Part shown: positions 25,858 to 34,425 of the stretch, in pieces | Position numbering within the stretch: position 1 is the first letter of the stretch | How the letters are laid out: the number at the start of each line of letters is the position of its first letter | Notes under the pieces: generated by a model | What the model was told of the DNA's origin: nothing | What the model saw: only the letters and a program-made list of their open reading frames with translations | Databases searched by the model: none | Made by a program: the position numbers and the translations under genes | Assembly: GCA_023015825.1 (NCBI GenBank) | Contig: JALKAW010000006.1 | Location: forward strand, 62,001 to 126,000 | Direction of reading: 5' to 3' | Length of the DNA: 64,000 nucleotides | Source: Flavobacteriaceae bacterium S0862 | Lineage (GTDB): Bacteria; Bacteroidota; Bacteroidia; Flavobacteriales; Flavobacteriaceae

Positions 25858-27318
25858 ATGAATACCAAATATATTGATCTAATCAATCAAACGTTCGATT
25901 TTCCTCAAGATGAATTTAAACTTGCGGAACACAAACTACGCTTTCATGATGTTAACCTAATGCAATTGGTTGAACAGTATGGAGCACCATTAAAATTCAC
26001 CTATTTACCTCAAATATCTAACAATATTCAGCGCTCTAAACACTGGTTTAACAATGCTATTGAAAAGCATGAATATAAAGGTAATTACAACTACTGCTAT
26101 TGCACCAAAAGCTCACATTTTAAGCATGTATTACATGAAGCGTTAAAAAATGATATTCATATTGAAACCTCCTCAGCGTTTGATATTGATATTGTTGAAA
26201 ACCTAAAACGTGAAGGCAAAATCAATAATGATACATATGTAATAAGCAATGGTTTTAAACGAGCACAATATGTAACAAACATTGCGAGACTTATTAATGA
26301 AGGGCACAATAACTGTATTCCTATTATTGATAATTACGAGGAAATTGATTTGTTGTCGCAAGAAATCAATGGCAAATTCAACGTAGGAATTCGTATTGCT
26401 TCAGAAGAAGAGCCAAAGTTTGAATTCTATACGTCACGATTAGGTATTGGCTATAAAAACATTGTGCCTTTTTACAAAAATCAAATTCAGAATAATGAAA
26501 AGGTAGAACTTAAAATGCTTCATTTTTTCATTAATACAGGCATTCGTGATAATGCCTATTATTGGAATGAATTATTAAAATGTTTAAAGGTTTATACGAG
26601 CTTAAAAAAGATATGTCCAAGCTTAGATAGCTTAAATATTGGAGGAGGATTTCCAATTAAAAACTCATTAGCATTCGATTTTGACTATGAGTATTTAGTG
26701 GACGAAATTGTTAACCAAATCAACATAACTTGTAAAGAAGAAGATGTTGAGGTGCCAAATATTTTCACTGAGTTTGGAAGCTTTACAGTTGGTGAAAGTG
26801 GAGGTGCTATTTACGAAGTCTTGTACCAAAAACAGCAAAACGATCGTGAAAAATGGAATATGATTAACTCATCATTCATTACAACACTACCTGATACTTG
26901 GGCAATTAACAAACGTTTTATCATGTTGCCAATAAACCGTTGGGACGATAGTTATGAGCGTGTGCTACTTGGTGGTTTAACTTGCGATAGCGACGATTAT
27001 TACAATAGCGAACAGCATATGAATGCTATCTATTTACCGAAGTATAACAAGGAAAAACCATTATATATTGGCTTTTTTAATACTGGTGCCTACCAAGAAA
27101 CCATAGGCGGCTTTGGAGGTTTACAACACTGTTTAATTCCAACACCAAAGCATATTTTAATTAATAAGGATGCTGAAGGGGACATGACTACTGAGTTATT
27201 TAGCGAACAACAAAAAAGTGAAGATTTGCTTAAGATTTTAGGTTACGATACAAAGCCTGAAATAAGCACAACACAAATAATAAACACAAATGTTAACGTA
27301 GTGTTAGCTGATAAATAA
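25858..27318 (+). CDS. speA: Arginine decarboxylase (biosynthetic, fold type III PLP)
   Basis: The 486-residue protein has the PLP-lysine region NYCYCTKSSHF (Lys84), a glycine-rich phosphate-binding stretch LNIGGGFPI and ends with an alanine-racemase/decarboxylase C-terminal barrel (CDSDDYY). It is shorter than the ~630-660-residue enterobacterial SpeA because the inserted regions are missing; short forms are usual in Bacteroidota. It should convert arginine to agmatine. The agmatinase gene follows after 2 bases, supporting the arginine substrate over ornithine or diaminopimelate. A long structured leader precedes it. Confidence 0.85.
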   Translation: MNTKYIDLINQTFDFPQDEFKLAEHKLRFHDVNLMQLVEQYGAPLKFTYLPQISNNIQRSKHWFNNAIEKHEYKGNYNYCYCTKSSHFKHVLHEALKNDIHIETSSAFDIDIVENLKREGKINNDTYVISNGFKRAQYVTNIARLINEGHNNCIPIIDNYEEIDLLSQEINGKFNVGIRIASEEEPKFEFYTSRLGIGYKNIVPFYKNQIQNNEKVELKMLHFFINTGIRDNAYYWNELLKCLKVYTSLKKICPSLDSLNIGGGFPIKNSLAFDFDYEYLVDEIVNQINITCKEEDVEVPNIFTEFGSFTVGESGGAIYEVLYQKQQNDREKWNMINSSFITTLPDTWAINKRFIMLPINRWDDSYERVLLGGLTCDSDDYYNSEQHMNAIYLPKYNKEKPLYIGFFNTGAYQETIGGFGGLQHCLIPTPKHILINKDAEGDMTTELFSEQQKSEDLLKILGYDTKPEISTTQIINTNVNVVLADK

Positions 27319-27320
27319 AA

Positions 27321-28262
27321 ATGAAAACAAAAACTTACGCTGGGATTCCAGAAGACCTTGCAAAATTAGAGCAAGCAAAAATCGTATTAATTCCTGTACC
27401 TTATGATGGCACAAGCACTTGGCAAAAAGGAGCAGACAAAGGCCCAGAAGCATTTTTAAATGCTTCAGAAAATATGGAGCTTTACGATATTGAAACAGAT
27501 ACAGAAGTCTACAAACAAGGTGTGTATCTTGCTGAGGCAGTAACAGAAAACAGCTCACCTGAAGCTATGGTAGATGCTGTACATCAAGTTACAAAAAAGT
27601 ATATCAAGAAGAACAAGTTTGTAACCATTTTTGGAGGCGAACACTCGATATCTATTGGTACTATTAGAGCATTTAACGAAATGTTTCCAAACTTGACTGT
27701 GCTGCAACTGGATGCTCATGCCGATTTACGCGAAAGCTACGAAGGTTCTACTTGCAATCATGCTTGTGCTGTTTACGAAGCAAGCCAAACAACCAATTTA
27801 ATTCAAGTTGGGATTCGCTCAATGGATATCATTGAGAAAACTGTTATGGATGAGGAGAAAACCTACTTTGCACATGATATGGCTGTAGATGATAACTGGA
27901 TGGATTCAGCAATTGACCAAATGACAGAAAATGTGTTTATCACCATAGATTTGGATGCTTTTGACCCTTCTATTTTACCAAGTACTGGAACACCTGAACC
28001 AGGAGGTTTGTTATGGTATGAAACACTGGAGTTTTTAAAACAAGTGTTTGAAGAAAAAAATGTGGTTGGATTCGACATTGTAGAACTTTGTCCTAATCTA
28101 AAAGAAAAATCTTCAGATTTTCTTGCAGCAAAATTGTACTATAAAATGTTAAGCTATAAGTTTAAAAATGAAGACACTGAAGATGATTATGATAACTCGT
28201 TCGACAGTACTTACGTAAATAAAAACAACTCTTTAAAATTTGTAGAAGATGATGACTACTAA
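27321..28262 (+). CDS. speB: Agmatinase (ureohydrolase)
   Basis: This 313-residue ureohydrolase shows the manganese ligands GGEHSIS (His108), DAHADLR (Asp131, His133, Asp135) and IDLDAFDPS (two Asp near residues 211-213), and the characteristic PSTGTPEPGG. It would split agmatine into putrescine and urea. It lies between speA and the deoxyhypusine-synthase-like gene and overlaps the latter by 14 bases, so putrescine formed here probably feeds the next enzyme. Confidence 0.92.
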   Translation: MKTKTYAGIPEDLAKLEQAKIVLIPVPYDGTSTWQKGADKGPEAFLNASENMELYDIETDTEVYKQGVYLAEAVTENSSPEAMVDAVHQVTKKYIKKNKFVTIFGGEHSISIGTIRAFNEMFPNLTVLQLDAHADLRESYEGSTCNHACAVYEASQTTNLIQVGIRSMDIIEKTVMDEEKTYFAHDMAVDDNWMDSAIDQMTENVFITIDLDAFDPSILPSTGTPEPGGLLWYETLEFLKQVFEEKNVVGFDIVELCPNLKEKSSDFLAAKLYYKMLSYKFKNEDTEDDYDNSFDSTYVNKNNSLKFVEDDDY

Positions 28263-29226
28263 AGGCCCAATTTCACAATTTATTGAAAAGCACTATTTGC
28301 ATTTCAATGCAGCTGCTTTAGTGGATGCCGCAAAAGGTTACGAGACACAATTAGAATCTGGTGCTAAAATGTTGGTGTCTATTGCAGGAGCTATGAGTAC
28401 TGCCGAGCTTGGTAAAAGTTTTGCTGAAATAATTCGTCAGGATAAAGTGCATATTATTTCTTGTACAGGAGCCAACCTTGAAGAAGATATCATGAACTTA
28501 GTAGCGCATTCACATTATAAACGCGTGCCTAACTATCGTGATTTAACACCTCAAGAAGAGTGGGATTTATTAGAAAAAGGATTGAATAGAGTAACTGATA
28601 CGTGTATTCCTGAAGAGGAAGCGTTCCGGAGATTGCAAGAGCATATTTACAAGATATGGAAAGATGCTGAAGCCAATGGAGAACGTTACTTACCACACGA
28701 ATACATGTATAAAATGCTATTATCTGGAGTATTGGAGCAATACTATGAAATTGATGTAAAAGATTCTTGGATGTATGCTGCTGCAGAAAAGAATTTGCCT
28801 ATTGTATGTCCAGGTTGGGAAGACAGTACTATGGGAAATATTTTTGCAAGCTATGTGCTTAAAGGCGAATTGAAAGTAAGTACCATGAAATCAGGAATTG
28901 AATATATGACGTTTTTAGCAGATTGGTATACAGCTAATTCTCAAAAAGGCATTGGTTTCTTTCAAATTGGAGGTGGTATTGCAGGCGATTTCCCAATTTG
29001 TGTGGTACCAATGTTGTACCAAGATATGGAACGTACAGACACACCATTTTGGAGTTACTTCTGTCAAATAAGTGATTCAACCACTAGTTATGGGTCATAT
29101 TCTGGAGCTGTGCCAAATGAAAAAATTACTTGGGGGAAATTAGATATTGATACGCCAAAATTTATTATAGAAAGTGATGCAACGATAGTTGCGCCTTTAA
29201 TTTTTGCATATCTTTTGGATTTGTAA
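28249..29226 (+). CDS. Deoxyhypusine synthase-like protein, probable polyamine synthase
   Basis: The 325-residue protein belongs to the deoxyhypusine synthase family. NAD-binding stretches (SIAGAMSTAELG, ISCTGANLEEDI) and the reactive-lysine segment GAVPNEKITWGKL (Lys297, equivalent to the catalytic WGK lysine of the eukaryotic enzyme) are present. Bacteria have no eIF5A to modify, so the butylamine group is likely passed to another amine; homospermidine synthesis from putrescine is a reasonable proposal. No speD or speE gene is in the window, which fits a decarboxy-SAM-independent route. Either ATG of the pair at 28249/28252 could be the start. Confidence 0.85.
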   Translation: MMTTKGPISQFIEKHYLHFNAAALVDAAKGYETQLESGAKMLVSIAGAMSTAELGKSFAEIIRQDKVHIISCTGANLEEDIMNLVAHSHYKRVPNYRDLTPQEEWDLLEKGLNRVTDTCIPEEEAFRRLQEHIYKIWKDAEANGERYLPHEYMYKMLLSGVLEQYYEIDVKDSWMYAAAEKNLPIVCPGWEDSTMGNIFASYVLKGELKVSTMKSGIEYMTFLADWYTANSQKGIGFFQIGGGIAGDFPICVVPMLYQDMERTDTPFWSYFCQISDSTTSYGSYSGAVPNEKITWGKLDIDTPKFIIESDATIVAPLIFAYLLDL

Positions 29227-29280
29227 TATTAATGTTGTTAAATTTACAATAAACCTCAAATAGAGCATATATTTTAACTC

Positions 29281-29607
29281 ATGAAAAAAGCAAACGACAA
29301 TCTTAAACGTATTATCGTAGATTTTAAGAAATTAACACCTGAAATATTAGGCTTGTTAGTTGAAAAATATCCTGATGGATACGATGAAGATCATATCATT
29401 TCTTTTAGAAATGCTAAGAATGAAATTGTTGAAGCAGTACAAGTAGATACTGATGATACTAAATATTTGGTAAAAGTAAGTACCAAATTAGTTAAGACCA
29501 TGGAAAATTATGATGAAGATGATTATGAAGATTATGACGATGATGATCCAGAAGCAGTGCAAGACCCTCAAACTGAACCATCAGAAGAACCTGAAGATTT
29601 CGATTAA
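29281..29607 (+). CDS. Small acidic protein of unknown function
   Basis: The 108-residue protein has an alpha/beta N-terminal part (residues 1-70) and an extremely acidic tail (NYDEDDYEDYDDDDPE and following). No motif is recognised. Such tails can bind basic proteins or divalent ions. It lies 54 bases after the polyamine operon on the same strand and just before another small gene, but a functional link is not shown. Confidence 0.65.
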   Translation: MKKANDNLKRIIVDFKKLTPEILGLLVEKYPDGYDEDHIISFRNAKNEIVEAVQVDTDDTKYLVKVSTKLVKTMENYDEDDYEDYDDDDPEAVQDPQTEPSEEPEDFD

Positions 29608-29618
29608 AAAATTTTAGC

Positions 29619-29852
29619 ATGGAAACAGCTGTTTTTAAGTCTTACGAAAACGGTTATTACACGTTTTTGTTTAATAATGGAGGAGAGATGATTTTTGAAG
29701 AGGTACATCCAAGAGTGTTGAAACAATTTGACCTTCAAAACGATAGTTCCCTTATAGACCAAACTTTTAGGGTTTCCTTTGTTGAGGTTTTCGACAATTT
29801 AGATGAGGACTATTTGGCCTATCGAATAGAGAGTATGAAACTTCCTTTATAA
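29619..29852 (+). CDS. Small conserved-looking protein of unknown function
   Basis: A 77-residue soluble protein with a beta-rich opening (ETAVFKSYENGYYTFLFNNGGEMIFEEV) and no known motif. It starts 11 bases after the acidic protein gene, so the two are probably co-transcribed. Its start and reading frame are supported only by coding-like composition and spacing. Confidence 0.6.
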   Translation: METAVFKSYENGYYTFLFNNGGEMIFEEVHPRVLKQFDLQNDSSLIDQTFRVSFVEVFDNLDEDYLAYRIESMKLPL

Positions 29853-29894
29853 CCAATTTTTATTATACATATTTAACACCTAGTTAAACTATTA

Positions 29895-30674
29895 ATGTAC
29901 ACTGTTGTTGCGTATCACGTAGCCAACACTATCAATATTAAGGCGAGCAAACAGCAGTTGCAGTGGCAACTGTTGTTTCAAGATAGTGACGAACTGTTTT
30001 ATTGCAGTTCAAAAGATAAGTTTGTTTATATATTTCATTACGGAATGGTGAGCTTTTTCAACATGACTAATGACGAAATAAATGCAACCTTAAAACAAAT
30101 TCAACCTCATTGCAATAATTATTTTTCTGAAAGAATTTTAGAAGAAATCAATGTTGTAGTTGAAGATAACCTATTAAAAGTTCAGTTTGAACATGTTGTG
30201 TTGCCTAAGTTAGATTCTGAAATGATACGTTTGGTAATGCTCAATGCTTCACAATCGGTTGCATTAAACCGTTTTTCAGAAATTACGGAAGCTTTGTTGA
30301 TTGAAACCAATGAGCATACAAAATACCTAGAAAATAAAGGAAAACTTGACATTTCAAGAAATAAGCTTAAGCGTTTTATTGGTAAAATATTGAATATTAA
30401 AAATAAGATTTCAGAGAATCTGTACATTTTCGACTCACCAGAAATTACTTGGGAAGATGAGCAATTAAACCGTTTAAATATAGAGCTTAAAAAAACCTTC
30501 GATTTAAAAGATCGTTACCACCTTATCCATGATCGTATTGATATTATTAAAGAAAATTTAGAACTCTTTAAAGATATTATGGACCATAAAGAAAGCAGTA
30601 AACTAGAATGGATTATCATTATTTTAATTCTGGTAGAAGTGGTAGATATGTTTGTGGCTAAGTTATTTTTTTAG
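29895..30674 (+). CDS. RMD1/DUF155 family membrane protein
   Basis: The 259-residue protein fits RMD1: a soluble N-terminal alpha/beta region, a helical middle (HTKYLENKGKLDISRNKLKRFIGKILNIKNKIS), the LNRLNIELKKTFDLKDRYHLIHDRIDIIKENLELFKDI segment, and one C-terminal membrane helix (LEWIIIILILVEVVDMFVAKLFF). Members occur in bacteria and mitochondria; the molecular function is unclear. It precedes the palindrome-rich element at 30.7 kb. Confidence 0.85.
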   Translation: MYTVVAYHVANTINIKASKQQLQWQLLFQDSDELFYCSSKDKFVYIFHYGMVSFFNMTNDEINATLKQIQPHCNNYFSERILEEINVVVEDNLLKVQFEHVVLPKLDSEMIRLVMLNASQSVALNRFSEITEALLIETNEHTKYLENKGKLDISRNKLKRFIGKILNIKNKISENLYIFDSPEITWEDEQLNRLNIELKKTFDLKDRYHLIHDRIDIIKENLELFKDIMDHKESSKLEWIIIILILVEVVDMFVAKLFF

Positions 30675-30682
30675 GAAGTTCG

Positions 30683-31097
30683 TTTAACGCAGGGCTATGT
30701 GAAGCCACGTTTTGGATTTTAAAAGTAAGCAATTTATTGCATAGTTTTAGAATACAAATTAAACGTGGACAGGTTGCATATAGCTATTGATATGTACAGT
30801 TTTCTTCGATGGCACCAAAAGGTGAATATTAGTTATATACCTATCTCATATACAGTATGCAATATGGTATAGCCCTGCGATGATGTACATATCTCAAGTT
30901 GTGGGAATTGGAGCGTAGCGACAATGTAGCAACTTGAGTTCACCTTTTGGTGAATTGTACATCATCGTTCTGTGTATGAGCAGTAGCGGATTCAAAATCC
31001 GCTAAACTGTCTGATAGCAATATAGCTATTTTAAAAATATAAAAACGGTTCGGAATAGAATCTAAACCGTTATTGCTCATACACATTGTTGGCAATA
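30683..31097. repeat. Palindrome-packed intergenic element (about 400 bp)
   Basis: This gap without a gene contains many perfect inverted repeats: CGCAGGGCTAT/ATAGCCCTGCG (30688-30698/30869-30879), CCACGTTT/AAACGTGG (30705-30712/30761-30768), CACCAAAAGGTGAA with its complement (30813-30826/30939-30952), CGATGATGTACA/TGTACATCATCG (30878-30889/30956-30967), CTCAAGTTG/CAACTTGAG (30893-30901/30930-30938), TGTGTATGAGCA/TGCTCATACACA (30971-30982/31074-31085), a 9-bp hairpin TAGCGGATT/AATCCGCTA (30984-30992/30996-31004) and AACGGTT/AACCGTT (31044-31050/31065-31071). Most are nested, so single-stranded DNA or RNA would fold into two branched arms. It resembles a MITE or REP-type unit; no ORF is supported. 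Confidence 0.7.
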
Positions 31098-31170
31098 GTT
31101 TTATTCATAGTATTCAACTAACCTGATATGAGGTGCTTTTTTCCAATTCGTCAATATTATGATAAATGGA

Positions 31171-32085
31171 TTATATCGGTTTGACAGAAAAATGAAGTTC
31201 TTCTTCTAGTTTTTTCAATTCATCAATTAAATAATATCGATGCGAGTAGCCCGTCAATACAACAATGCTCTTATTGGGATTGTTTTTTATTTGATTGACA
31301 ATATTATTTACCATAGCCATATTTCTTGTATCCCAATAATTCATATGAAATGGTAGAAATTCTTTTAAATCATCCGATAGTTCTTTCGTCTTTAAAATTT
31401 GGGGAATTTTATGGTAAATAAACTCTTGTCTTATTTTAATAATACTATCAGCAATTCGATTATTAAAGTCGTAAAGCGTTTTAGAATTTCCAAGGTTATT
31501 GTATTTCTTTCTTACTTCATGGTAATCACTCATCATTTCAGACTCTTGATTAGATAATGCTTTTTCGCGAATTAGTTTATGTGCCGTTCCAATAAGTTTG
31601 CCCATATTCTCTCGATAATTATGTTTAAAGTGAAATCGATCTCTGTCTTCCCATTCATAGCCTAAAACTTTAGATTCCGGGTGATGTTTTACATATCTAA
31701 GGGCCACAAAACTCTCTACTTTATTCCCTTTTTTAAATGAACTCATCAGTTGACCCAAGAAATCCGTTCTGTTTACCATTCGATTTACAGTCTGTTCATC
31801 GCTTTCATATAAGATGATAGAGGGAGCAATTGTATTGATGTAGGTATAGAGATCATCTCTTTTAAAATTATTCGTTTCAAAATGCATGGAGCCAACCACA
31901 TAAACTTCTGTTCTAGTATTGGAAGTGTCTTTATTTTGAGTCCTTGTAGTAGGTTCATCCTTGTTAATATACGCATTCAGGTCTACATTATACTTAATGA
32001 TTGCACCTACACAGACTATAATTGTGAGGGAGACATATGCTATTAGAATGTATTTTAGAATTTTTTTGAAATTTATTTTTTTCAT
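31171..32085 (-). CDS. TraB/ChaN-like membrane-anchored protein of unknown function
   Basis: This 304-residue protein has one N-terminal membrane segment (residues 10-30). The exported domain starts with VYVVGSMHFET and ends with a segment VVLTGYSHRYYLIDEL preceded by RNMAMVNNIVNQI; Gly-x-x-His motifs at both ends and an Arg-Asn-x-x-Met segment are the pattern of the TraB/GumN/ChaN/EreA fold. Members include haem-binding and hydrolytic proteins; nothing here decides between them. It belongs to a three-gene minus-strand block between repeats. Confidence 0.65.
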   Translation of the reverse strand: MKKINFKKILKYILIAYVSLTIIVCVGAIIKYNVDLNAYINKDEPTTRTQNKDTSNTRTEVYVVGSMHFETNNFKRDDLYTYINTIAPSIILYESDEQTVNRMVNRTDFLGQLMSSFKKGNKVESFVALRYVKHHPESKVLGYEWEDRDRFHFKHNYRENMGKLIGTAHKLIREKALSNQESEMMSDYHEVRKKYNNLGNSKTLYDFNNRIADSIIKIRQEFIYHKIPQILKTKELSDDLKEFLPFHMNYWDTRNMAMVNNIVNQIKNNPNKSIVVLTGYSHRYYLIDELKKLEEELHFSVKPI

Positions 32086-32124
32086 GATTTGCTGCTTTTA
32101 TGAATTCAATACCATACGTGATTT

Positions 32125-33105
32125 CTACTCTTTTACTGCGTATCGTAAATTAGGGGCATCCAGAATCAAGGTTTTTCCAAGGAACAACTTATTCCCTGTC
32201 ATTCCTCCTAAGTCACCACCTATATTTGCTGCCTTCAAAACAAAAGCTTGTAACTTGTTAGGCCATTCCACATAAGTAACGGTAGTTAGAGGAACTTTTA
32301 CGGAACCAAATTGAAATTCTCCGTTACTTTTTATGCTATGAGCAGGCACTTTTGTTCCCCATGAATTTATTGAAAAGGATTCCTTTTTTGCTCCTGGAGC
32401 TGCTAAATCCCAAAACGAGCTTTCTTCTACAATCAGTTCAAATATACTAGATCCTGAGTCATACCAAAGGCTAGCAGGCTTGTCGTTAAGCTTAGCTGAA
32501 AGGAATATTTTTCTAGCATCGAAGGTAAAGGGTAAAAAATCGCCCTCATCGTCAATGGTCTCTTTTAGCGTGATTTTTTGATTTTTATAATCTAAAACTA
32601 GAGGATTCTTTTCTATAAAATCATTTCCAACGGTACCAATGATATGGATGGCAGTACTATCAGATAGATTGAGCTTTTTTCCCATTTTTCCGAAACCAAG
32701 AGAGGTAGCGTTTACATTAACGGTACCCACTTTAAAGGATGTCTCTATGGCTCTTACTTTACCCTTTATGGTGTCTACTTTAAAAATTTCACCATAGGCT
32801 TCATTAATAGAAAGAATAGGGCTGTAATATAATAGTGTTGATACGGCACCAGTATCAAATTGCATAAAAAATTTATGATCAACTCCAGGGACACTCACCG
32901 GAACTAGCATGGCCGCATGAGGATTACGATTTCCATTAATCGTTTCGGCACTCCATCTAAAATCGAAAGGTTTATCAAAATTAGAGACGGTTAATTCATT
33001 TGGGGGTGCCGTTAAAAATTTGTTTTTAAAATAAAAGAAGGTAACGGTTCCACCTACTATAACAATTAAGAAAAGGGCTAGAAGTATTCGTTTAAATAGT
33101 TTCAT
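32125..33105 (-). CDS. Membrane-anchored two-lobed aspartic-protease-like protein
   Basis: The 326-residue protein has an N-terminal membrane anchor (residues 6-25). It contains two aspartic-protease-type triads, FDTGA (Asp84) and YDSGS (Asp216), each followed 60-90 residues later by a glycine-hydrophobic segment of retropepsin type (IIGTVGNDFIEKNPLVLDY and GMTGNKLFLGKTLILD). This suggests two fused or duplicated lobes, as in pepsin, rather than the usual single-lobe bacterial retropepsin. It probably acts outside the cytoplasmic membrane. Proteolysis is inferred; both Asp motifs are intact. A LuxR-type membrane regulator is encoded 133 bases upstream on the same strand. Confidence 0.72.
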   Translation of the reverse strand: MKLFKRILLALFLIVIVGGTVTFFYFKNKFLTAPPNELTVSNFDKPFDFRWSAETINGNRNPHAAMLVPVSVPGVDHKFFMQFDTGAVSTLLYYSPILSINEAYGEIFKVDTIKGKVRAIETSFKVGTVNVNATSLGFGKMGKKLNLSDSTAIHIIGTVGNDFIEKNPLVLDYKNQKITLKETIDDEGDFLPFTFDARKIFLSAKLNDKPASLWYDSGSSIFELIVEESSFWDLAAPGAKKESFSINSWGTKVPAHSIKSNGEFQFGSVKVPLTTVTYVEWPNKLQAFVLKAANIGGDLGGMTGNKLFLGKTLILDAPNLRYAVKE

Positions 33106-33238
33106 TTTTTGTGTTTTTAATGATCTTACGTTCTGCTATTAAAGAATTCAATTTCAAAAGCATAGGTTTGACCTTTGTTCAGAGCAAAAGTAGATGGAAT
33201 CTCAAGAAGATTTGGGAAAAACCGAGGTGATTTGCGGG

Positions 33239-34294
33239 CTAATCCTTAGGGTGATTTTTAAACTTCTCTACAAATTCTGAGCGATTGCTCACCTCTAACT
33301 TCGCGTATAGATTGCGAATATGAGTTTTTACGGTATTTAAGGATATGAAGAGTTCTGAAGCAATTTCTTTATTGGTTTTATCAGCAATCATGAGCTCAGC
33401 TACTTTTTCTTCTTGACTGGTGAGACTAAAATCCATAGGAATCTTTTGTATAGTTAGGGCATGTTTTAGTTTGATGCCCAGAAATACCATACCTCCTAAA
33501 AACAGAAGACATAAAAAACCCAAAGCATAGCTTAACTTTTTAAAGAAGGTCAATCCTTCTTTGGATTCAGACCTATACAGATCATCCAAAAAGCCTCTAT
33601 ACTGCAGCGCATAAGAGGAACTATCATAATAATCATTAAGTTGGCCAAGAAGTTGAACGTAGAATTCTGGGTCATCACTCAAATCTTTTTTAATTGCACT
33701 TTTTGGTAGGCTTCCTAGTAAAATTAAAGTTGTTAGGGAATGTGTTTCTTTCTCAAGTACAAAAGACTTTAATTCCCTTAGAAATTGATCGGTAGTTTGT
33801 TTAATGATCTTCTCATTGTTAAGATCTAAGAACTCTGTACGTAGTTTTTGAGCATAAGAATCGTAGGTTCTCCATTCTTTATCAATGTGGTTGGTATTAT
33901 TATAACTAGAAAACCAGAGCTTTTTATTCTTTTTGAATACGATGGTATCTGTATTGGAGAAAATAAAATTGTGAAAGTTTTTTAGATCTTCTATGTCGTA
34001 TTTTTGCAAACCTTCGACATCTTCATCTAAATTGGCGTATATACGGTATAAAGCATGCTTATCTGATAGTAAACTTCCTTCAAAAGAAAAATAGCCTAGA
34101 CTATCTGTCACCGTTGAAGTGAGGATTTGGTCAGGATCAAGGGCATTAATTTCATCAAATTGTAATAAACATAGATATACTCTTTTATTTTTTTCTGGTG
34201 TATCTAGATATCCAGATATAGAATATTGACTATAGCAGTAATTTCCAATTAAAAATATAATGAAAGGTAAAATCCGCTTGAGGTAAATGCTCAT
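33239..34294 (-). CDS. Membrane-spanning LuxR-type regulator with exported N-terminal domain
   Basis: The 351-residue protein begins with a signal sequence or membrane segment (residues 5-22). Residues 24-110 resemble a carboxypeptidase-regulatory/DUF4369-type beta-sandwich (SISGYLDTPEKNKRVYLCLLQF), followed by helices. One transmembrane helix (about 254-274) leads to a LuxR HTH at 288-345 (FSLTSQEEKVAELMIADKTNKEIASELFISLNTVKTHIRNLYAKLEV). It therefore could sense a signal outside and bind DNA inside without a kinase. The aspartic-protease-like and TraB-like genes downstream may be its targets or partners. Confidence 0.82.
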   Translation of the reverse strand: MSIYLKRILPFIIFLIGNYCYSQYSISGYLDTPEKNKRVYLCLLQFDEINALDPDQILTSTVTDSLGYFSFEGSLLSDKHALYRIYANLDEDVEGLQKYDIEDLKNFHNFIFSNTDTIVFKKNKKLWFSSYNNTNHIDKEWRTYDSYAQKLRTEFLDLNNEKIIKQTTDQFLRELKSFVLEKETHSLTTLILLGSLPKSAIKKDLSDDPEFYVQLLGQLNDYYDSSSYALQYRGFLDDLYRSESKEGLTFFKKLSYALGFLCLLFLGGMVFLGIKLKHALTIQKIPMDFSLTSQEEKVAELMIADKTNKEIASELFISLNTVKTHIRNLYAKLEVSNRSEFVEKFKNHPKD

Positions 34295-34390
34295 AAAGAA
34301 TAATATTTATTTTTTCAGATGAAGGTTAAAATAATCAAATTGTTGCCAATGTTAAGATAAATTCAGTTTCAATTGAAGTTTATCGACTGC

Positions 34391-34425
34391 TAAACGAAGT
34401 TCGCCTTTTTTTAGGACAAAGTCAA
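34391..34425. repeat. Copy of the repeat found at 25468-25502
   Basis: TAAACGAAGTTCG followed by a T-run and AAAGTCAA matches the right end of the 24.9-25.5 kb unit at about 28 of 35 bases. It overlaps the stop codon of the mannosyltransferase gene and marks the right border of the 30.7-34.4 kb block. ATTGTTGCCAAT, similar to ATTGTTGGCAAT at 31086-31097, precedes it. Confidence 0.5.

Noticed and set aside
30683-31097. Integron attC site
   Set aside because: GTTTAAC at the left matches RYYYAAC, but the right end GTTGGCA does not match GTTRRRY and the length is far above that of attC sites; no integrase is seen.
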